From JAUYQR01 sp031415015 (lineage in GTDB: Bacteria; Pseudomonadota; Alphaproteobacteria; Rhodobacterales; Rhodobacteraceae), in NCBI GenBank assembly GCA_031415015.1, contig JANOQT010000052.1, positions 1-64,000 on the forward strand: a stretch of 64,000 nt of DNA, given 5' to 3'. This document shows positions 42,216-51,871 of this stretch, piece after piece. A program made the translations under genes and the position numbers. The notes below the pieces were generated by a model that searched no databases, was not told the DNA's origin, and saw nothing but the letters and a program-made list of their open reading frames with translations. Each line of letters opens with the position of its first letter. Within the stretch, counting starts at the first letter, position 1.

Positions 42216-43246
42216 CCCCCCACCGCCCAGCGGGCCCAGAAGCCGCCGAACACTTCGAATTTCGCCAGGAACGCCACGATCACGACCCAGCCCAAGGACA
42301 TCGGCAGGAAGACCTTCCAGCCGATCCGCATCAACTGGTCATAGCGGTAGCGCGGCACGATGGCCTTCACCATGGCGAACATGAAGAAGAAGAACCACAT
42401 CTTGGCGACCATCCACCACCAGCCGTCGGGCAGGCCGGGGATCGGCGAGAGCCAGCCGCCGAAGAAGAGGAGGCTCATCAGCGCGCACATCAGGAAGATG
42501 GCGATGTATTCGCCGGCCATGAACAACAGGTAGGGGGTCGAGGAATATTCCACCATGAACCCGGCGACGAGTTCGGATTCCGCTTCCGGCAGGTCGAAGG
42601 GAGGGCGGTTGGTTTCGGCGAGCGCGCTGATGAAGAACAGGAACACCATCGGGAAATGCGGTAGCCAGTACCAGTTGAACAGACCGTAGTCGCCGTCCTG
42701 CGCCGCCACGATGGCCGAAAAGTTCATCCCCCCCGTGGAAATGATCACCCCGATGATGATCAGTCCCAGCGACACCTCATAGGAAATCATTTGCGCCGCC
42801 GACCGCAAAGACCCGAGGAACGGGTATTTGGAGTTCGAAGCCCAGCCGCCCATTATCACGCCGTACACTTCCAGCGACGACACCGCGAAGACGAACAGAA
42901 TCGCCACATTGTTGGCCAGCACCCAGCCATCATCGAATGGGATCACCGCCCAGGCGAGGATCGCCAGCACAAAACTCAGCAGTGGTGCCAGAAAGAACAC
43001 CGGCCGGTCAGCGCCCGCCGGAACAATGATCTCCTTGACCACGTATTTCAGCGCATCCGCCACCGACTGCAGCAACCCGAACGGCCCCACCACATTCGGG
43101 CCGCGCCGCATCTGCACCGCCGCCCAGATCTTGCGGTCGCCGTAGACGAGGAACAGCAGGCTGATCATCACGAATGCCACGATCAGAAGACTTTGTGCCG
43201 CAATCAGCACCGCCGTCCCGAACCCCGTGGAAAGAAACTCCGCCAT
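42212..43246 (-). CDS. nuoH: NADH-quinone oxidoreductase subunit H
   Basis: A 344-residue membrane subunit forming the quinone entry site with NuoB and NuoD. RRGPNVVGPFGLLQSVADALK, the acidic quinone-coupling loop ETNRPPFDLPEAESELVAGF and VEYSSTPYLLFMAGEY are diagnostic. About eight helices; normal length. Fourteen bases follow the lipoprotein gene; the unknown 132-residue gene starts within its stop. Confidence 0.96.
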   Translation of the reverse strand: MAEFLSTGFGTAVLIAAQSLLIVAFVMISLLFLVYGDRKIWAAVQMRRGPNVVGPFGLLQSVADALKYVVKEIIVPAGADRPVFFLAPLLSFVLAILAWAVIPFDDGWVLANNVAILFVFAVSSLEVYGVIMGGWASNSKYPFLGSLRSAAQMISYEVSLGLIIIGVIISTGGMNFSAIVAAQDGDYGLFNWYWLPHFPMVFLFFISALAETNRPPFDLPEAESELVAGFMVEYSSTPYLLFMAGEYIAIFLMCALMSLLFFGGWLSPIPGLPDGWWWMVAKMWFFFFMFAMVKAIVPRYRYDQLMRIGWKVFLPMSLGWVVIVAFLAKFEVFGGFWARWAVGG

Positions 43247-43260
43247 CTCAGCCCCTCACT

Positions 43261-43665
43261 TCAAACCGTCGGTATTCCAAGTTCGCCGCATTCCGCCACC
43301 GCCACTTCGGCATCCACAGTCCGCAACCCCTCGGGCAGCGCTGCGGAAATCAGATAGACCGCATCCCCGAACCACCGGCGCCCGTCCTGCTTCACGATGG
43401 TGCGCACTTGCCGTGCGAACCCGTATCCCTGATCCAGCGCATATTGCGCTGCCGCACAGCGGCCGTAAGCCTCAACCGCTGCCTTGTCCTTCGCGCCGGT
43501 CATTGCGACGCTGAAACTCACCAGACCGTCGTCCAGCAGGATCGTCTGGATCCCCTGATAGACGGGCTGATTGCGCCCCTCTGTCACCTCCGCCGTTTGC
43601 GTGCAACCCCCCAGAGCCGCTGTCGCGGTGGTCAGTGTTGCAGCAAGGGTCAGGGGGTGCAGCAC
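43261..43665 (-). CDS. Putative lipoprotein inside the nuo operon (nuoG/nuoH)
   Basis: A 134-residue protein with a short lipoprotein signal (MLHPLTLAATLTTATAALGGC, Cys 21). The mature part contains VSFSVAMTGAKDKAAVEAYGRCAAAQYALDQG and ends with DAEVAVAECGELGIPTV; its pattern (a Cys in AYGRCAAA, then GYGFARQ) resembles small envelope lipoproteins common in Rhodobacterales genomes, function unknown. Four bases separate it from the nuoG stop. G+C matches the core genes, unlike some of the other inserted frames. Confidence 0.72.
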   Translation of the reverse strand: MLHPLTLAATLTTATAALGGCTQTAEVTEGRNQPVYQGIQTILLDDGLVSFSVAMTGAKDKAAVEAYGRCAAAQYALDQGYGFARQVRTIVKQDGRRWFGDAVYLISAALPEGLRTVDAEVAVAECGELGIPTV

Positions 43666-43669
43666 GGCC

Positions 43670-45691
43670 CTACTCTGCCGCCATCGGCGTGGCTACACGG
43701 GCCGCTGCCATCGCCGACAATTCTGCCATCACGGTAGAGGCCCGGGCAATCGGGTTGGTCAGGTAGAAATCCTTGATCGCATTGCGGAAATCGGCTTTGC
43801 CAAGCGGTTTCATCGCCAGCGGAGCCCACCCGTTCTGCGGCACCTGATCGACCCGGCCCAGATGCGGATGCGCCTTGACCAAAGCCTGCCGCAACACGGC
43901 CAGACTGTCCCACGGCAACGTGGCCCCCAGTTCCGCCGACAGCGCCCGCAGGATCGCCCAGTTTTCCTTCGCCTCACCCGGCGCAAAGCCTGCGCGAAGG
44001 CTCAGCTGCGGGCGGCCTTCGGTGTTGACGAACAGGCCGGTTTCTTCGGTATAGGCCGCGCCCGGCAGGATAATGTCGGCGCGCGCCGCCCCCCGGTCAC
44101 CGTGGCTGCCCTGATAGATCACGAACGGGCCTTTTGCGATCTCCACCTCATCCGCGCCAAGGTTGTAGATCACCTCTGCGCCCTCGGTCGCCGCCGACAG
44201 GCCGCCCTCGGTACAGGCCCCCACATCCATCGCACCAACACGGCCAGCCGCCGTGTGCAGGATCAAAAGCTTGGAGTTGGAGTTTTCCGCCAGCCGCATC
44301 GCATAGGCCAGCACCGCTTCACCGTCCGCCTCGTTGATGGCACCCTGCCCGACAATTACCAGCGTCGGCTTGGCCTTGGTCTCATCCGAGATCACCTGCG
44401 ACGACAGCTTTTCCAGCCCCGCGCGGTCGGTGCCGACATGCACATAATCATACGTCAGATCAACCGCTTCACCGACCAGCCCAATGACCGCCCCGTTCGT
44501 CCACGCCTTGCGCAGCCGGGCGTTCAGCACCGGAGATTCCACGCGCGGGTTGGTCCCGATCAACTGGATCATCTTGGCGCTGTCGATATCCTCGATCGTC
44601 GCATTGCCCACATACCCGGACCGGTTGCCCGCAGGCAGCTTGGCCCCATCCGTACGGCATTCCACGTGCCCGCCCAAGCCTTCGATCATTGCCTTAAGGC
44701 TGAACGCAGCCTCTACCGGCACCAGATCGCCGACCAACGCCGCCACCTTTCGTCCCTTCATCGCTGCCGCAGCCGCAGCCAGAGCCTCGCCCCACCCGGC
44801 CTTCCGCAACTTGCCGTTCTCGCGGATGTATGGCGTGTCCAGTCGTTGACGCCGCAACCCGTCCCAGACAAACCGGGTCTTGTCGGAAATCCATTCCTCG
44901 TTCACGCCATCGTGGTTGCGCGGCAGAATGCGCATCACTTCGCGGCCCTTGGTATCGACGCGGATGTTCGACCCCAGCGCGTCCATCACGTCGATGGTTT
45001 CGGTCTTGGTCAGTTCCCAAGGCCGCGCGGTAAAGGCGTAAGGCTTTGATGTTAAAGCTCCAACCGGACACAGGTCGATGATGTTGCCCTGCAGGTTGCT
45101 GTCCAGCGTCATGTTCAGATAGCTGGTGATCTCGCTATCCTCACCGCGCCCGGTTTGGCCCATCTGGGTGATCCCGGCGACCTCCGAGGTAAACCGCACA
45201 CACCTTGTACAAGAAATACACCGCGTCATCTTCGTCTCGACCAACGGGCCAAGGTTCAAGTCCTCCGACGCCCGCTTCGGCTCGCGGTAGCGGCTGAAAT
45301 CGACGCCGTACGCCATCGCCTGATCCTGCAAATCGCACTCGCCGCCTTGATCGCAGATCGGGCAATCCAGGGGGTGGTTGATCAGCAAAAACTCCATCAC
45401 CCCTTCGCGGGCCTTCTTGACCATCGGGCTGCGGGTCTTGACCAGCGGAGCCTCACCATTCGGCCCCGGCCGCAAATCCTTGACCTGCATCGCACAGGAC
45501 GCCGCCGGTTTCGGCGGCCCGCCCACCACCTCGACCAGACACATCCGGCAGTTGCCCGCAATTGTCAGGCGTTCGTGGTAACAGAACCGGGGGATCTCCA
45601 CCCCCGCCACCTCCGCCGCCTGAATGATGGTCATCGCGCCATCGACCTCGACCTCGATGCCGTCGATGCTGATTTTCTTGAGGTTGGTCAT
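43670..45691 (-). CDS. nuoG: NADH-quinone oxidoreductase subunit G
   Basis: A 673-residue protein, the short mitochondrial-type (75-kDa) form. Iron-sulfur ligands: N1b in CYHERLTIAGNCRMCLVEV … SC, the His-Cys3 N5 site in HPLDCPICDQGGECDLQ, and N4 in RCISCTRCVRF. The extra N7 cluster site of E. coli NuoG is not seen, in line with alphaproteobacterial forms. The C-terminal two thirds is a molybdopterin-oxidoreductase-like fold without the cofactor. Overlaps the 89-residue gene by four bases. Confidence 0.96.
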   Translation of the reverse strand: MTNLKKISIDGIEVEVDGAMTIIQAAEVAGVEIPRFCYHERLTIAGNCRMCLVEVVGGPPKPAASCAMQVKDLRPGPNGEAPLVKTRSPMVKKAREGVMEFLLINHPLDCPICDQGGECDLQDQAMAYGVDFSRYREPKRASEDLNLGPLVETKMTRCISCTRCVRFTSEVAGITQMGQTGRGEDSEITSYLNMTLDSNLQGNIIDLCPVGALTSKPYAFTARPWELTKTETIDVMDALGSNIRVDTKGREVMRILPRNHDGVNEEWISDKTRFVWDGLRRQRLDTPYIRENGKLRKAGWGEALAAAAAAMKGRKVAALVGDLVPVEAAFSLKAMIEGLGGHVECRTDGAKLPAGNRSGYVGNATIEDIDSAKMIQLIGTNPRVESPVLNARLRKAWTNGAVIGLVGEAVDLTYDYVHVGTDRAGLEKLSSQVISDETKAKPTLVIVGQGAINEADGEAVLAYAMRLAENSNSKLLILHTAAGRVGAMDVGACTEGGLSAATEGAEVIYNLGADEVEIAKGPFVIYQGSHGDRGAARADIILPGAAYTEETGLFVNTEGRPQLSLRAGFAPGEAKENWAILRALSAELGATLPWDSLAVLRQALVKAHPHLGRVDQVPQNGWAPLAMKPLGKADFRNAIKDFYLTNPIARASTVMAELSAMAAARVATPMAAE

Positions 45692-45957
45692 TTCTTGTTT
45701 TCTTCCTCAATCATCTGGTCTTCTTCGTCAATTAAGAGGGGGTGTTGCTGTTGTAGGCGACGCACAATGTCAAAGGCTTCTCCACCCATGAAGTGGCCAA
45801 AGGCCCTGCGAATACTTCTGTATTCTTCTTCGGGCAACCCGAGCGTCAAGCTTTCGATATCGTCCAGAAGGCTGTTCACAGACCGGCCGATTGTTGCAAC
45901 AATTTGACGTGCAACGTCCATTTCCGAAACAATCATCTGTTTTATATTTTCATGCAT
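45688..45957 (-). CDS. Small helical protein of unknown function inside the nuo operon
   Basis: An 89-residue protein; ATG 45957 (HENIKQMIVSEMD) is preferred because GGAG precedes it, and longer frames run into the upstream gene. No signal peptide. The sequence is helical and charged (VARQIVATIGRSVNSLLDD, EEEYRSIRRAFGHFMGG) and ends in an acidic run (DEEDQMIEEENKK). No family recognised. Visibly A+T-rich compared with nuoG next to it. Overlaps the nuoG start by four bases, so it is coupled to NuoG synthesis. Confidence 0.65.
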   Translation of the reverse strand: MHENIKQMIVSEMDVARQIVATIGRSVNSLLDDIESLTLGLPEEEYRSIRRAFGHFMGGEAFDIVRRLQQQHPLLIDEEDQMIEEENKK

Positions 45958-45962
45958 GACTG

Positions 45963-46466
45963 CTACTCCGCCGCCACTTGCGCGCAACCGCGTGTCTTCC
46001 ACAGCTGCGCCTCTTTCAGATATTTCCAGCCGAACGCCTCGTCACTGTCGCCCTGCACCCGCAAATGCTCCAGCCGCTGCAGCGCCTCGTCTAGCGTGGG
46101 CTTATGGCCTGCCGGTATCCACCACATGACGAAATGCATCCTGCCCAGCACCTCGAACCATTCCTGCCGCCGCTCATAGAACGCGCGGTGGACGGTGTTC
46201 CAGACGAAAGCCTCCAGCGTCGCGACATTTTCCCAGACCGTCAGGTTCGAGACGTACTGTGCATCGCCATCAATCTTCGCTTCGGTGTTGCCGGTGCCCG
46301 GTTCACCCGAGCCCTCCATCATCCACACAAACCCCGGCATCCGCTTGCCCAGGCCATTCACCCGGTCAAGCGCCCCCATGAACTCCGCCACGCGCGGGTC
46401 GTCCGTGGGGGCCAACAGGCGCCCCACGTTCAACTCGGCCAGATGCATGCCGGACGGCTGGTTCAT
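45963..46466 (-). CDS. DUF3291-type (monooxygenase-like fold) protein inside the nuo operon
   Basis: A 167-residue protein starting MNQPSGMHLAELNVGRLLAPTDD. Features of the DUF3291 family, related to dimeric alpha-beta barrel monooxygenases, are visible: LAELNVGRL, FMGALDRVNGLGKRMPGFVWMM, SNLTVWENVATLEAFVWNTVHRAFY and HFVMWWIPAGHKPTLDEALQRLEHL. No cofactor site can be named. It starts in the stop of the DUF5333-like gene (overlap of four bases). It is unusual to find it within a complex I operon. Confidence 0.75.
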   Translation of the reverse strand: MNQPSGMHLAELNVGRLLAPTDDPRVAEFMGALDRVNGLGKRMPGFVWMMEGSGEPGTGNTEAKIDGDAQYVSNLTVWENVATLEAFVWNTVHRAFYERRQEWFEVLGRMHFVMWWIPAGHKPTLDEALQRLEHLRVQGDSDEAFGWKYLKEAQLWKTRGCAQVAAE

Positions 46467-46864
46467 TTGGTGGACCTCAGCAAATACCCGATCAGGCTTT
46501 CCTTGGCGATTTCCTCTTCGCCGATCTTGCAATAGGCCTCCGGGTTGCCCGGCTCGGCACCGCGTTCCTTCAGGATTTCGGCGGCCTGCGCCTTGCCCTT
46601 GGCTTTCTCTTCCTTCGACTTGACGAGGTCACGGATCTCGTCGGCGGAATAGCCTTGGTCCAGCGCATAGTCGCGCAGCTTCGTCAGTTCTCCAAGTGCC
46701 CGCAGCTTGCGCGCCTCGATTGTATCGCAGTTGTCGTCGATCGCGTCACCGATGAAGCCCTGCAACAGGGTATCCATGATCTTCGGTTCTTCGTTGATCG
46801 GCACCAGCGCATAGGCGGGTGCGGCTACGGCAAGTGCGGCAAGGGTAAGTGACAGGCGTTTCAT
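46463..46864 (-). CDS. Secreted protein (DUF5333-like) inside the nuo operon
   Basis: A 133-residue protein with a signal peptide (MKRLSLTLAALAVAAPAYA) and a strong AAGGAGG ribosome-binding site. The mature chain is helical with two Cys (DDNCDTIEARK; EAYCKIGEEEI) that could form a disulfide. I recall it as the Rhodobacterales family DUF5333, function unknown. The 107-base gap upstream (46865-46971) is one of the few real gaps in the nuo run and may hold an internal promoter, though no clear boxes were found. Confidence 0.7.
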   Translation of the reverse strand: MKRLSLTLAALAVAAPAYALVPINEEPKIMDTLLQGFIGDAIDDNCDTIEARKLRALGELTKLRDYALDQGYSADEIRDLVKSKEEKAKGKAQAAEILKERGAEPGNPEAYCKIGEEEIAKESLIGYLLRSTK

Positions 46865-46971
46865 GAGGGCCTCCTTGGCTGAAACTGCCGCAGAGATGGG
46901 GGTGAACCCCTTTGATATGCCATGACAAAGGCCCCTGATCAGCGGTTTGTGACCGAAGGTGACGGCACTTG

Positions 46972-47205
46972 TCATGCGCAGCCCTCGACGAACACCCAAG
47001 CGCCCGCTTCGAACCGGTCATAGATCGAGGTACGCAGCGTTTGCCCCCGCGCTGCACAGTCCGCCTCGCCAACCTTTCGCGCCGGGGCACCGTCCCACAT
47101 CTGGAACGGCTGGCCGCCGTTCGTCACCCGCAACGGCGCAGGTGCCGGGGCCTGCCGGGCCACGGGCACACAAGCCGTCGCAAGTGTCACGGACAGGACC
47201 GCCAT
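46972..47205 (-). CDS. Small secreted or lipid-anchored protein inside the nuo operon
   Basis: A 77-residue protein following nuoF by five bases. A GTG at 47214 overlapping the nuoF stop is an alternative start and would add three residues. The N-terminus LSVTLATACVPVARQAP looks like a short lipoprotein signal with Cys after LATA, though the box is imperfect. The mature part contains two further Cys (EADCAARG; VEGCA) and GGQPFQMWDGAPARKVGEADC. No known family. Confidence 0.6.
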   Translation of the reverse strand: MAVLSVTLATACVPVARQAPAPAPLRVTNGGQPFQMWDGAPARKVGEADCAARGQTLRTSIYDRFEAGAWVFVEGCA

Positions 47206-47210
47206 CCTGA

Positions 47211-48506
<1,296 letters not shown>

Positions 48507-48517
48507 CTTTAGCCTTC

Positions 48518-48745
48518 CTACTTCTGGCGTCCCCGCCAGATCTGATATGTCACGACCAGCGCCCACACGAACGCCGCCAGCGCCGCAAGATCGAACAGGA
48601 ACGCAAAGCGTGCCTCCCAGCCCGCCCAGCCACCCAGCCACTGCACGCCCATCCACCCGATCATCGTCCCGGCCAGAACGAACGCGACAAGACGCGTCTG
48701 CGCTGCCCGCTTCATCTCATTCTGGTCGGGGCTTTGCATGGTCAT
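48518..48745 (-). CDS. Two-helix membrane protein (DUF5337-like) inside the nuo operon
   Basis: A 75-residue protein with two transmembrane helices (LVAFVLAGTMIGWMGVQWL; FAFLFDLAALAAFVWALVV) separated by a short GGWAGWEAR turn. I recall this as the Rhodobacterales family DUF5337, found between nuoE and nuoF. Small two-helix proteins can be accessory subunits of membrane complexes; this is only suggested by location. Eleven bases separate it from nuoF and three from the upstream gene. Confidence 0.72.
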   Translation of the reverse strand: MTMQSPDQNEMKRAAQTRLVAFVLAGTMIGWMGVQWLGGWAGWEARFAFLFDLAALAAFVWALVVTYQIWRGRQK

Positions 48746-48748
48746 CCC

Positions 48749-49405
48749 TTAGTAATTGTTGGTCTTTGCGCGTTCTCGGAACGCGTCAAGCCCCTCGGTC
48801 ACGATGATCTTCGCCTGCGCTACCCACTTGTCGCGGACGATCCGGCCCTTGAAAGTCTTCATCTCCGCGTCGACAAGTGCCACATCGGCGTCCGACCAGC
48901 TGGCAACTTGGCTGAAATGGTAAAATCCCATGCTGTTGACCAGTTTTTCCATCGCCGGACCAATGCCCTCGATCTCCTTCAGATCGTCAGCCTTACCTTT
49001 GCGCGGCGCGGTCAACCGCTCAGGTCCCTTGGCTATTGCCTTCGCCGTCTTGGGCTTGGCCACGACCGGTGCCACTTCCACACTTGGGGCAGACACGAAC
49101 GCCAGAGGTTGCGCCATGGCGGACACCGCCACTGGCGCTGCAATCGGGGCCGACACAGACTGCGCGACAGGCTTGGGTTTTGCAGTCACAGCCGCGCTCT
49201 GATCAAAGGTCGAAACCTGCCCGCTGCCCCAGGGCATCCCCAGAACCAGTCCCGCCACTGCCGCCACGACAGCGGCCAGCGCCCCGGCCGGAAACAGATC
49301 GAACTTGCCGACGATGACCAGCACGCCAAAGGCCACCAGCCCCGCTGCCGCACCAAGTATCCAGCCGCCCAGCAAAGGGGCATTCACATTCTGTGCCTTG
49401 CGCAT
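48749..49405 (-). CDS. Membrane-anchored protein with the NuoE-type C-terminal HhH-like domain (copy 1)
   Basis: A 218-residue protein. Two hydrophobic helices at the N-terminus (GWILGAAAGLVAFGVLVIVG; AGALAAVVAAVAGLVLGM), an Ala/Pro/Val-rich linker (~70-135), then a domain at ~138-205: ADDLKEIEGIGPAMEKLVN, MGFYHFSQVASW, DADVALVDAEMKTFKGRI and VRDKWVAQAK. This domain is nearly the same as the one ending NuoE and the neighbouring protein at 49462. GIGPxxExxL is a helix-hairpin-helix-like motif. The domain must face the cytoplasm like the NADH-oxidising arm; function not established. Confidence 0.8.
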   Translation of the reverse strand: MRKAQNVNAPLLGGWILGAAAGLVAFGVLVIVGKFDLFPAGALAAVVAAVAGLVLGMPWGSGQVSTFDQSAAVTAKPKPVAQSVSAPIAAPVAVSAMAQPLAFVSAPSVEVAPVVAKPKTAKAIAKGPERLTAPRKGKADDLKEIEGIGPAMEKLVNSMGFYHFSQVASWSDADVALVDAEMKTFKGRIVRDKWVAQAKIIVTEGLDAFRERAKTNNY

Positions 49406-49461
49406 TCCGTGTCACTCCCGTTGATGCGGCCCGCTTTTCGGGGCCGTTGTTCCCTCGTCCG

Positions 49462-50433
49462 TCACGCCTTCGCGGCGGCCTCGGCCTCCGCGACCGTTCC
49501 CCCCGCTGCAAGTGTCCTTGCCTGCACCACCCATTTGTCCCGGGTGGCGCGGCCCTTGAAGGTTTTCATCTGGGCATCGACCATAGCTACATCCGCGTCA
49601 GACCAGTTGGCGATCTGATCAAAGTGATAGAAGCCAAGGCCCTGTAACAGCTTTTCCAGCGCCGGGCCAATGCCTGCGATGACTTTCAGGTCATCCGGCT
49701 TGCCGTTTCGCGGCGCCTCCAGCCGCACTGGACCGCCGGCCTTGCTCTTGGCCACCCGCGGCTTTGTCGCCGGCTTGGCCGACGCAGTCTTTTGCGGCAC
49801 CGGGCTTGCCTCCAGCCGAGGTTTTCCCTTCGCCTTGGGCCTTGCGGCGACCATTGGCGGGACCTCGCGGTCAGTTGCGACAGTGGTCTTGGGTTTGGCA
49901 CTTGCCCTGGCTTTGGCAGGTGTGCGAGGCCTGGCACTTGCGCGAGGCTTCGGCACGACTGCAGTGTCTGCCACATCCGTCACCACGACCGGAGCTTCAA
50001 GCCTGACCGTCCGCTTTGGCCGGATCACTGGCGGGTCGGGATCAAACTCGAAATCGGGTTCTTCCAGGACTTCGGGACCAGCATCCGGGGCAGCGGGGGG
50101 GCGAACCGGCTCGGCCACCGCACGGACCGGCGCGGCCGCCGCTCGGGCGACCGGGGCCGGTTCCGGCACCACCGGCACCGAGTCCGGCTCAGCCTCCAGC
50201 ACAGAGCGGTCGACCACGATCTTCCGCACCCTCGGCGCAGGCGTCACAAAGACCGGCTCGCCCACGCCCCACACCAGACCGATCAGCAGCCAGACAAGCA
50301 GGGCCGCGCCAACCCCGATCCCCAGCGCAACCAGAAGGTCGAACCTGAGCCAGTACATCGCCACGCCAAACGCGATCAGCCCCGCTGCCAGACCCAGCAG
50401 CATCCGGCCAATCCCATTTCCTGCCTTGCCCAT
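49462..50433 (-). CDS. Membrane-anchored protein with the NuoE-type C-terminal HhH-like domain (copy 2)
   Basis: About 323 residues from ATG 50433; a GTG at 50442 is an alternative start. Two N-terminal membrane helices (GLAAGLIAFGVAMYWL; GVGAALLVWLLIGLVWG) are followed by a long Pro/Ala/Lys-rich linker (~60-240, with KPRASARPRTPAKARASAKP) and the domain at ~245-315: DDLKVIAGIGPALEKLL, GLGFYHFDQIANW, DADVAMVDAQMKTFKGRA, TRDKWVVQARTLAAGG. Closely related to copy 1 and to the NuoE C-terminus. The basic, disordered linker suggests a flexible tether. Gap to nuoE is 73 bases. Confidence 0.8.
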   Translation of the reverse strand: MGKAGNGIGRMLLGLAAGLIAFGVAMYWLRFDLLVALGIGVGAALLVWLLIGLVWGVGEPVFVTPAPRVRKIVVDRSVLEAEPDSVPVVPEPAPVARAAAAPVRAVAEPVRPPAAPDAGPEVLEEPDFEFDPDPPVIRPKRTVRLEAPVVVTDVADTAVVPKPRASARPRTPAKARASAKPKTTVATDREVPPMVAARPKAKGKPRLEASPVPQKTASAKPATKPRVAKSKAGGPVRLEAPRNGKPDDLKVIAGIGPALEKLLQGLGFYHFDQIANWSDADVAMVDAQMKTFKGRATRDKWVVQARTLAAGGTVAEAEAAAKA

Positions 50434-50506
50434 CCCCGTCACGCCTTTGTCACCTCTCACACCCAACTACACGGCCCGGACCTGTTTCACACAAAACCAT
50501 CCCAGG

Positions 50507-51709
50507 TCAGTTTCTGGCTGCACGCTCAGCCTCTTCGACTGACCCGCCTGCCGCAAGGGTCTTGGCCTGCACAACCCATTTGTCACGGGTGACACGCCCC
50601 TTGAAGCCTTCCAGATTGTCATCCACCCAGGCAACCTCTGCCGCGGTCCAGCCCGCGATCTGGTCAAAGTGATGGAAACCCAAAGAGTTGCAAAGCTTCT
50701 CCAGCTTCGGCCCGATGCCAAGGATCAACTTCAGATCATCCGCACCACCTGCGCGCGCCGCCGTCAGCGCCGCAGGCTTCACCGCTTGCCCCGCAGGCAG
50801 TGCCGCAATGGTCGCCGGGGTCGCCTTCGCCTCGGGTGTCGCCGCAGGTGTCGCGTTGACCGCATTCCCATCCGCCACCGGTTTGCCCTTGGACACGGCG
50901 GGCGCTTCCTGCACTGTCACGCCACTGGCATCCGCCGGACGCCCCGCCGAAGGCTTCGGCTCCTTAGCTTCGTCCGTTGCCGGGGCCACAGCTTTCGCCG
51001 CCTTACCCAGCCACGGCGTCAGCAGCGGCACTTCGCTGCCGTCGATCCGCCTGACCGTATCCTTCAGGTCCACCGCCAACTGCACGCTCGCGTTGTACTG
51101 CTTGCGCCCGCTGTCAAACTCCGTCAGCGAGGTCAGACCCCCCGCCGGTTCCGCCGCATAGCGCCCGATCTGCGATCCCGGCAGCGGCACCTGCCCCAAC
51201 GAGAACCGTCCGATCAGCGCGCGCAGGCCCTCCGGCGTCAGGTCCTCGTAGTAATCCTTGCCGATCTGCGCCATCGGCGCATTGGCGCAGGCCCCCAGAC
51301 ACTCGACCTCTTCCCACGAGAACTTGCCGTCAGCGCTCAAAGCATGCGGCTGCTTCGCAATCATCTCCTTGCAGACCTCAACCAGCGCCTCTGCGCCGCA
51401 GATCATGCAAGACGTGGTGCCACAGATCTGAATATGCGCGACGGAACCGACCGGTTGCAGCTGGAACATGAAATAGAACGTCGCCACCTCCAGCCCGCGA
51501 ATATAAGCCAGCCCCAACATGGAAGAGACATGCTCGATGGCCGGGCGAGACAACCACCCCTCCTGTTCCTGCGCGCGCCACAGAAGGGGGATGATCGCCG
51601 AGGCCTGACGGCCCTCAGGATACTTGGAAATCTGCCCCTTGGCCCAGGTAAGATTGGCCGGGGTAAAGGCGAAGGACGCGGGTTGGTCTTTGTGAAGGCG
51701 GCGCAGCAT
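50507..51709 (-). CDS. nuoE: NADH-quinone oxidoreductase subunit E with C-terminal HhH-like extension
   Basis: A 400-residue protein; ordinary NuoE is about 160-240. Residues 1-200 are the thioredoxin-like 24-kDa subunit with [2Fe-2S] cluster N1a ligated by QICGTTSCMI and CLGACANAPM. A charged linker (~240-315) leads to a C-terminal domain at ~320-400: ADDLKLILGIGPKLEKLCN, LGFHHFDQIAGW, VTRDKWVVQAKTLAAGG. The same domain ends the two neighbouring membrane-anchored proteins. The extension is known in Rhodobacterales NuoE sequences, but its purpose is not. Three bases follow the 52-residue gene. Confidence 0.94.
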   Translation of the reverse strand: MLRRLHKDQPASFAFTPANLTWAKGQISKYPEGRQASAIIPLLWRAQEQEGWLSRPAIEHVSSMLGLAYIRGLEVATFYFMFQLQPVGSVAHIQICGTTSCMICGAEALVEVCKEMIAKQPHALSADGKFSWEEVECLGACANAPMAQIGKDYYEDLTPEGLRALIGRFSLGQVPLPGSQIGRYAAEPAGGLTSLTEFDSGRKQYNASVQLAVDLKDTVRRIDGSEVPLLTPWLGKAAKAVAPATDEAKEPKPSAGRPADASGVTVQEAPAVSKGKPVADGNAVNATPAATPEAKATPATIAALPAGQAVKPAALTAARAGGADDLKLILGIGPKLEKLCNSLGFHHFDQIAGWTAAEVAWVDDNLEGFKGRVTRDKWVVQAKTLAAGGSVEEAERAARN

Positions 51710-51712
51710 GGC

Positions 51713-51871
51713 TCAGATATATCCCTTGGCGATAGTCAGGATTGCAGCAGTGACAGCGCCGATGATGGCACCCATGAGAAGACGATTTCCCACCCGGGCT
51801 CCCAGAACCGCAGCGAGACCCGAAGCCGCGCCAAGAATCAGTGTCCAGAGATTGATCGTCACGTCCGGCAT
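51713..51871 (-). CDS. 52-residue hydrophobic protein between nuoD and nuoE
   Basis: ATG 51871 overlaps the nuoD stop by one base (TGATG) and the frame ends TGA at 51713-51715, three bases before nuoE. The protein starts MPDVTINLWTLILGAAS and has two hydrophobic, Gly/Ala-rich segments (ILGAASGLAAVLGA; LLMGAIIGAVTAAILTIA) around a short basic turn (RVGNR), so it is probably a small membrane hairpin. Tight coupling on both sides argues for a real gene. No family recognised. Confidence 0.6.
   Translation of the reverse strand: MPDVTINLWTLILGAASGLAAVLGARVGNRLLMGAIIGAVTAAILTIAKGYI

Noticed and set aside
43571..45049. 492-codon plus-strand frame opposite nuoG
   Set aside because: Long only because of codon bias of nuoG on the other strand; Arg/His/Gln-rich with no motif.
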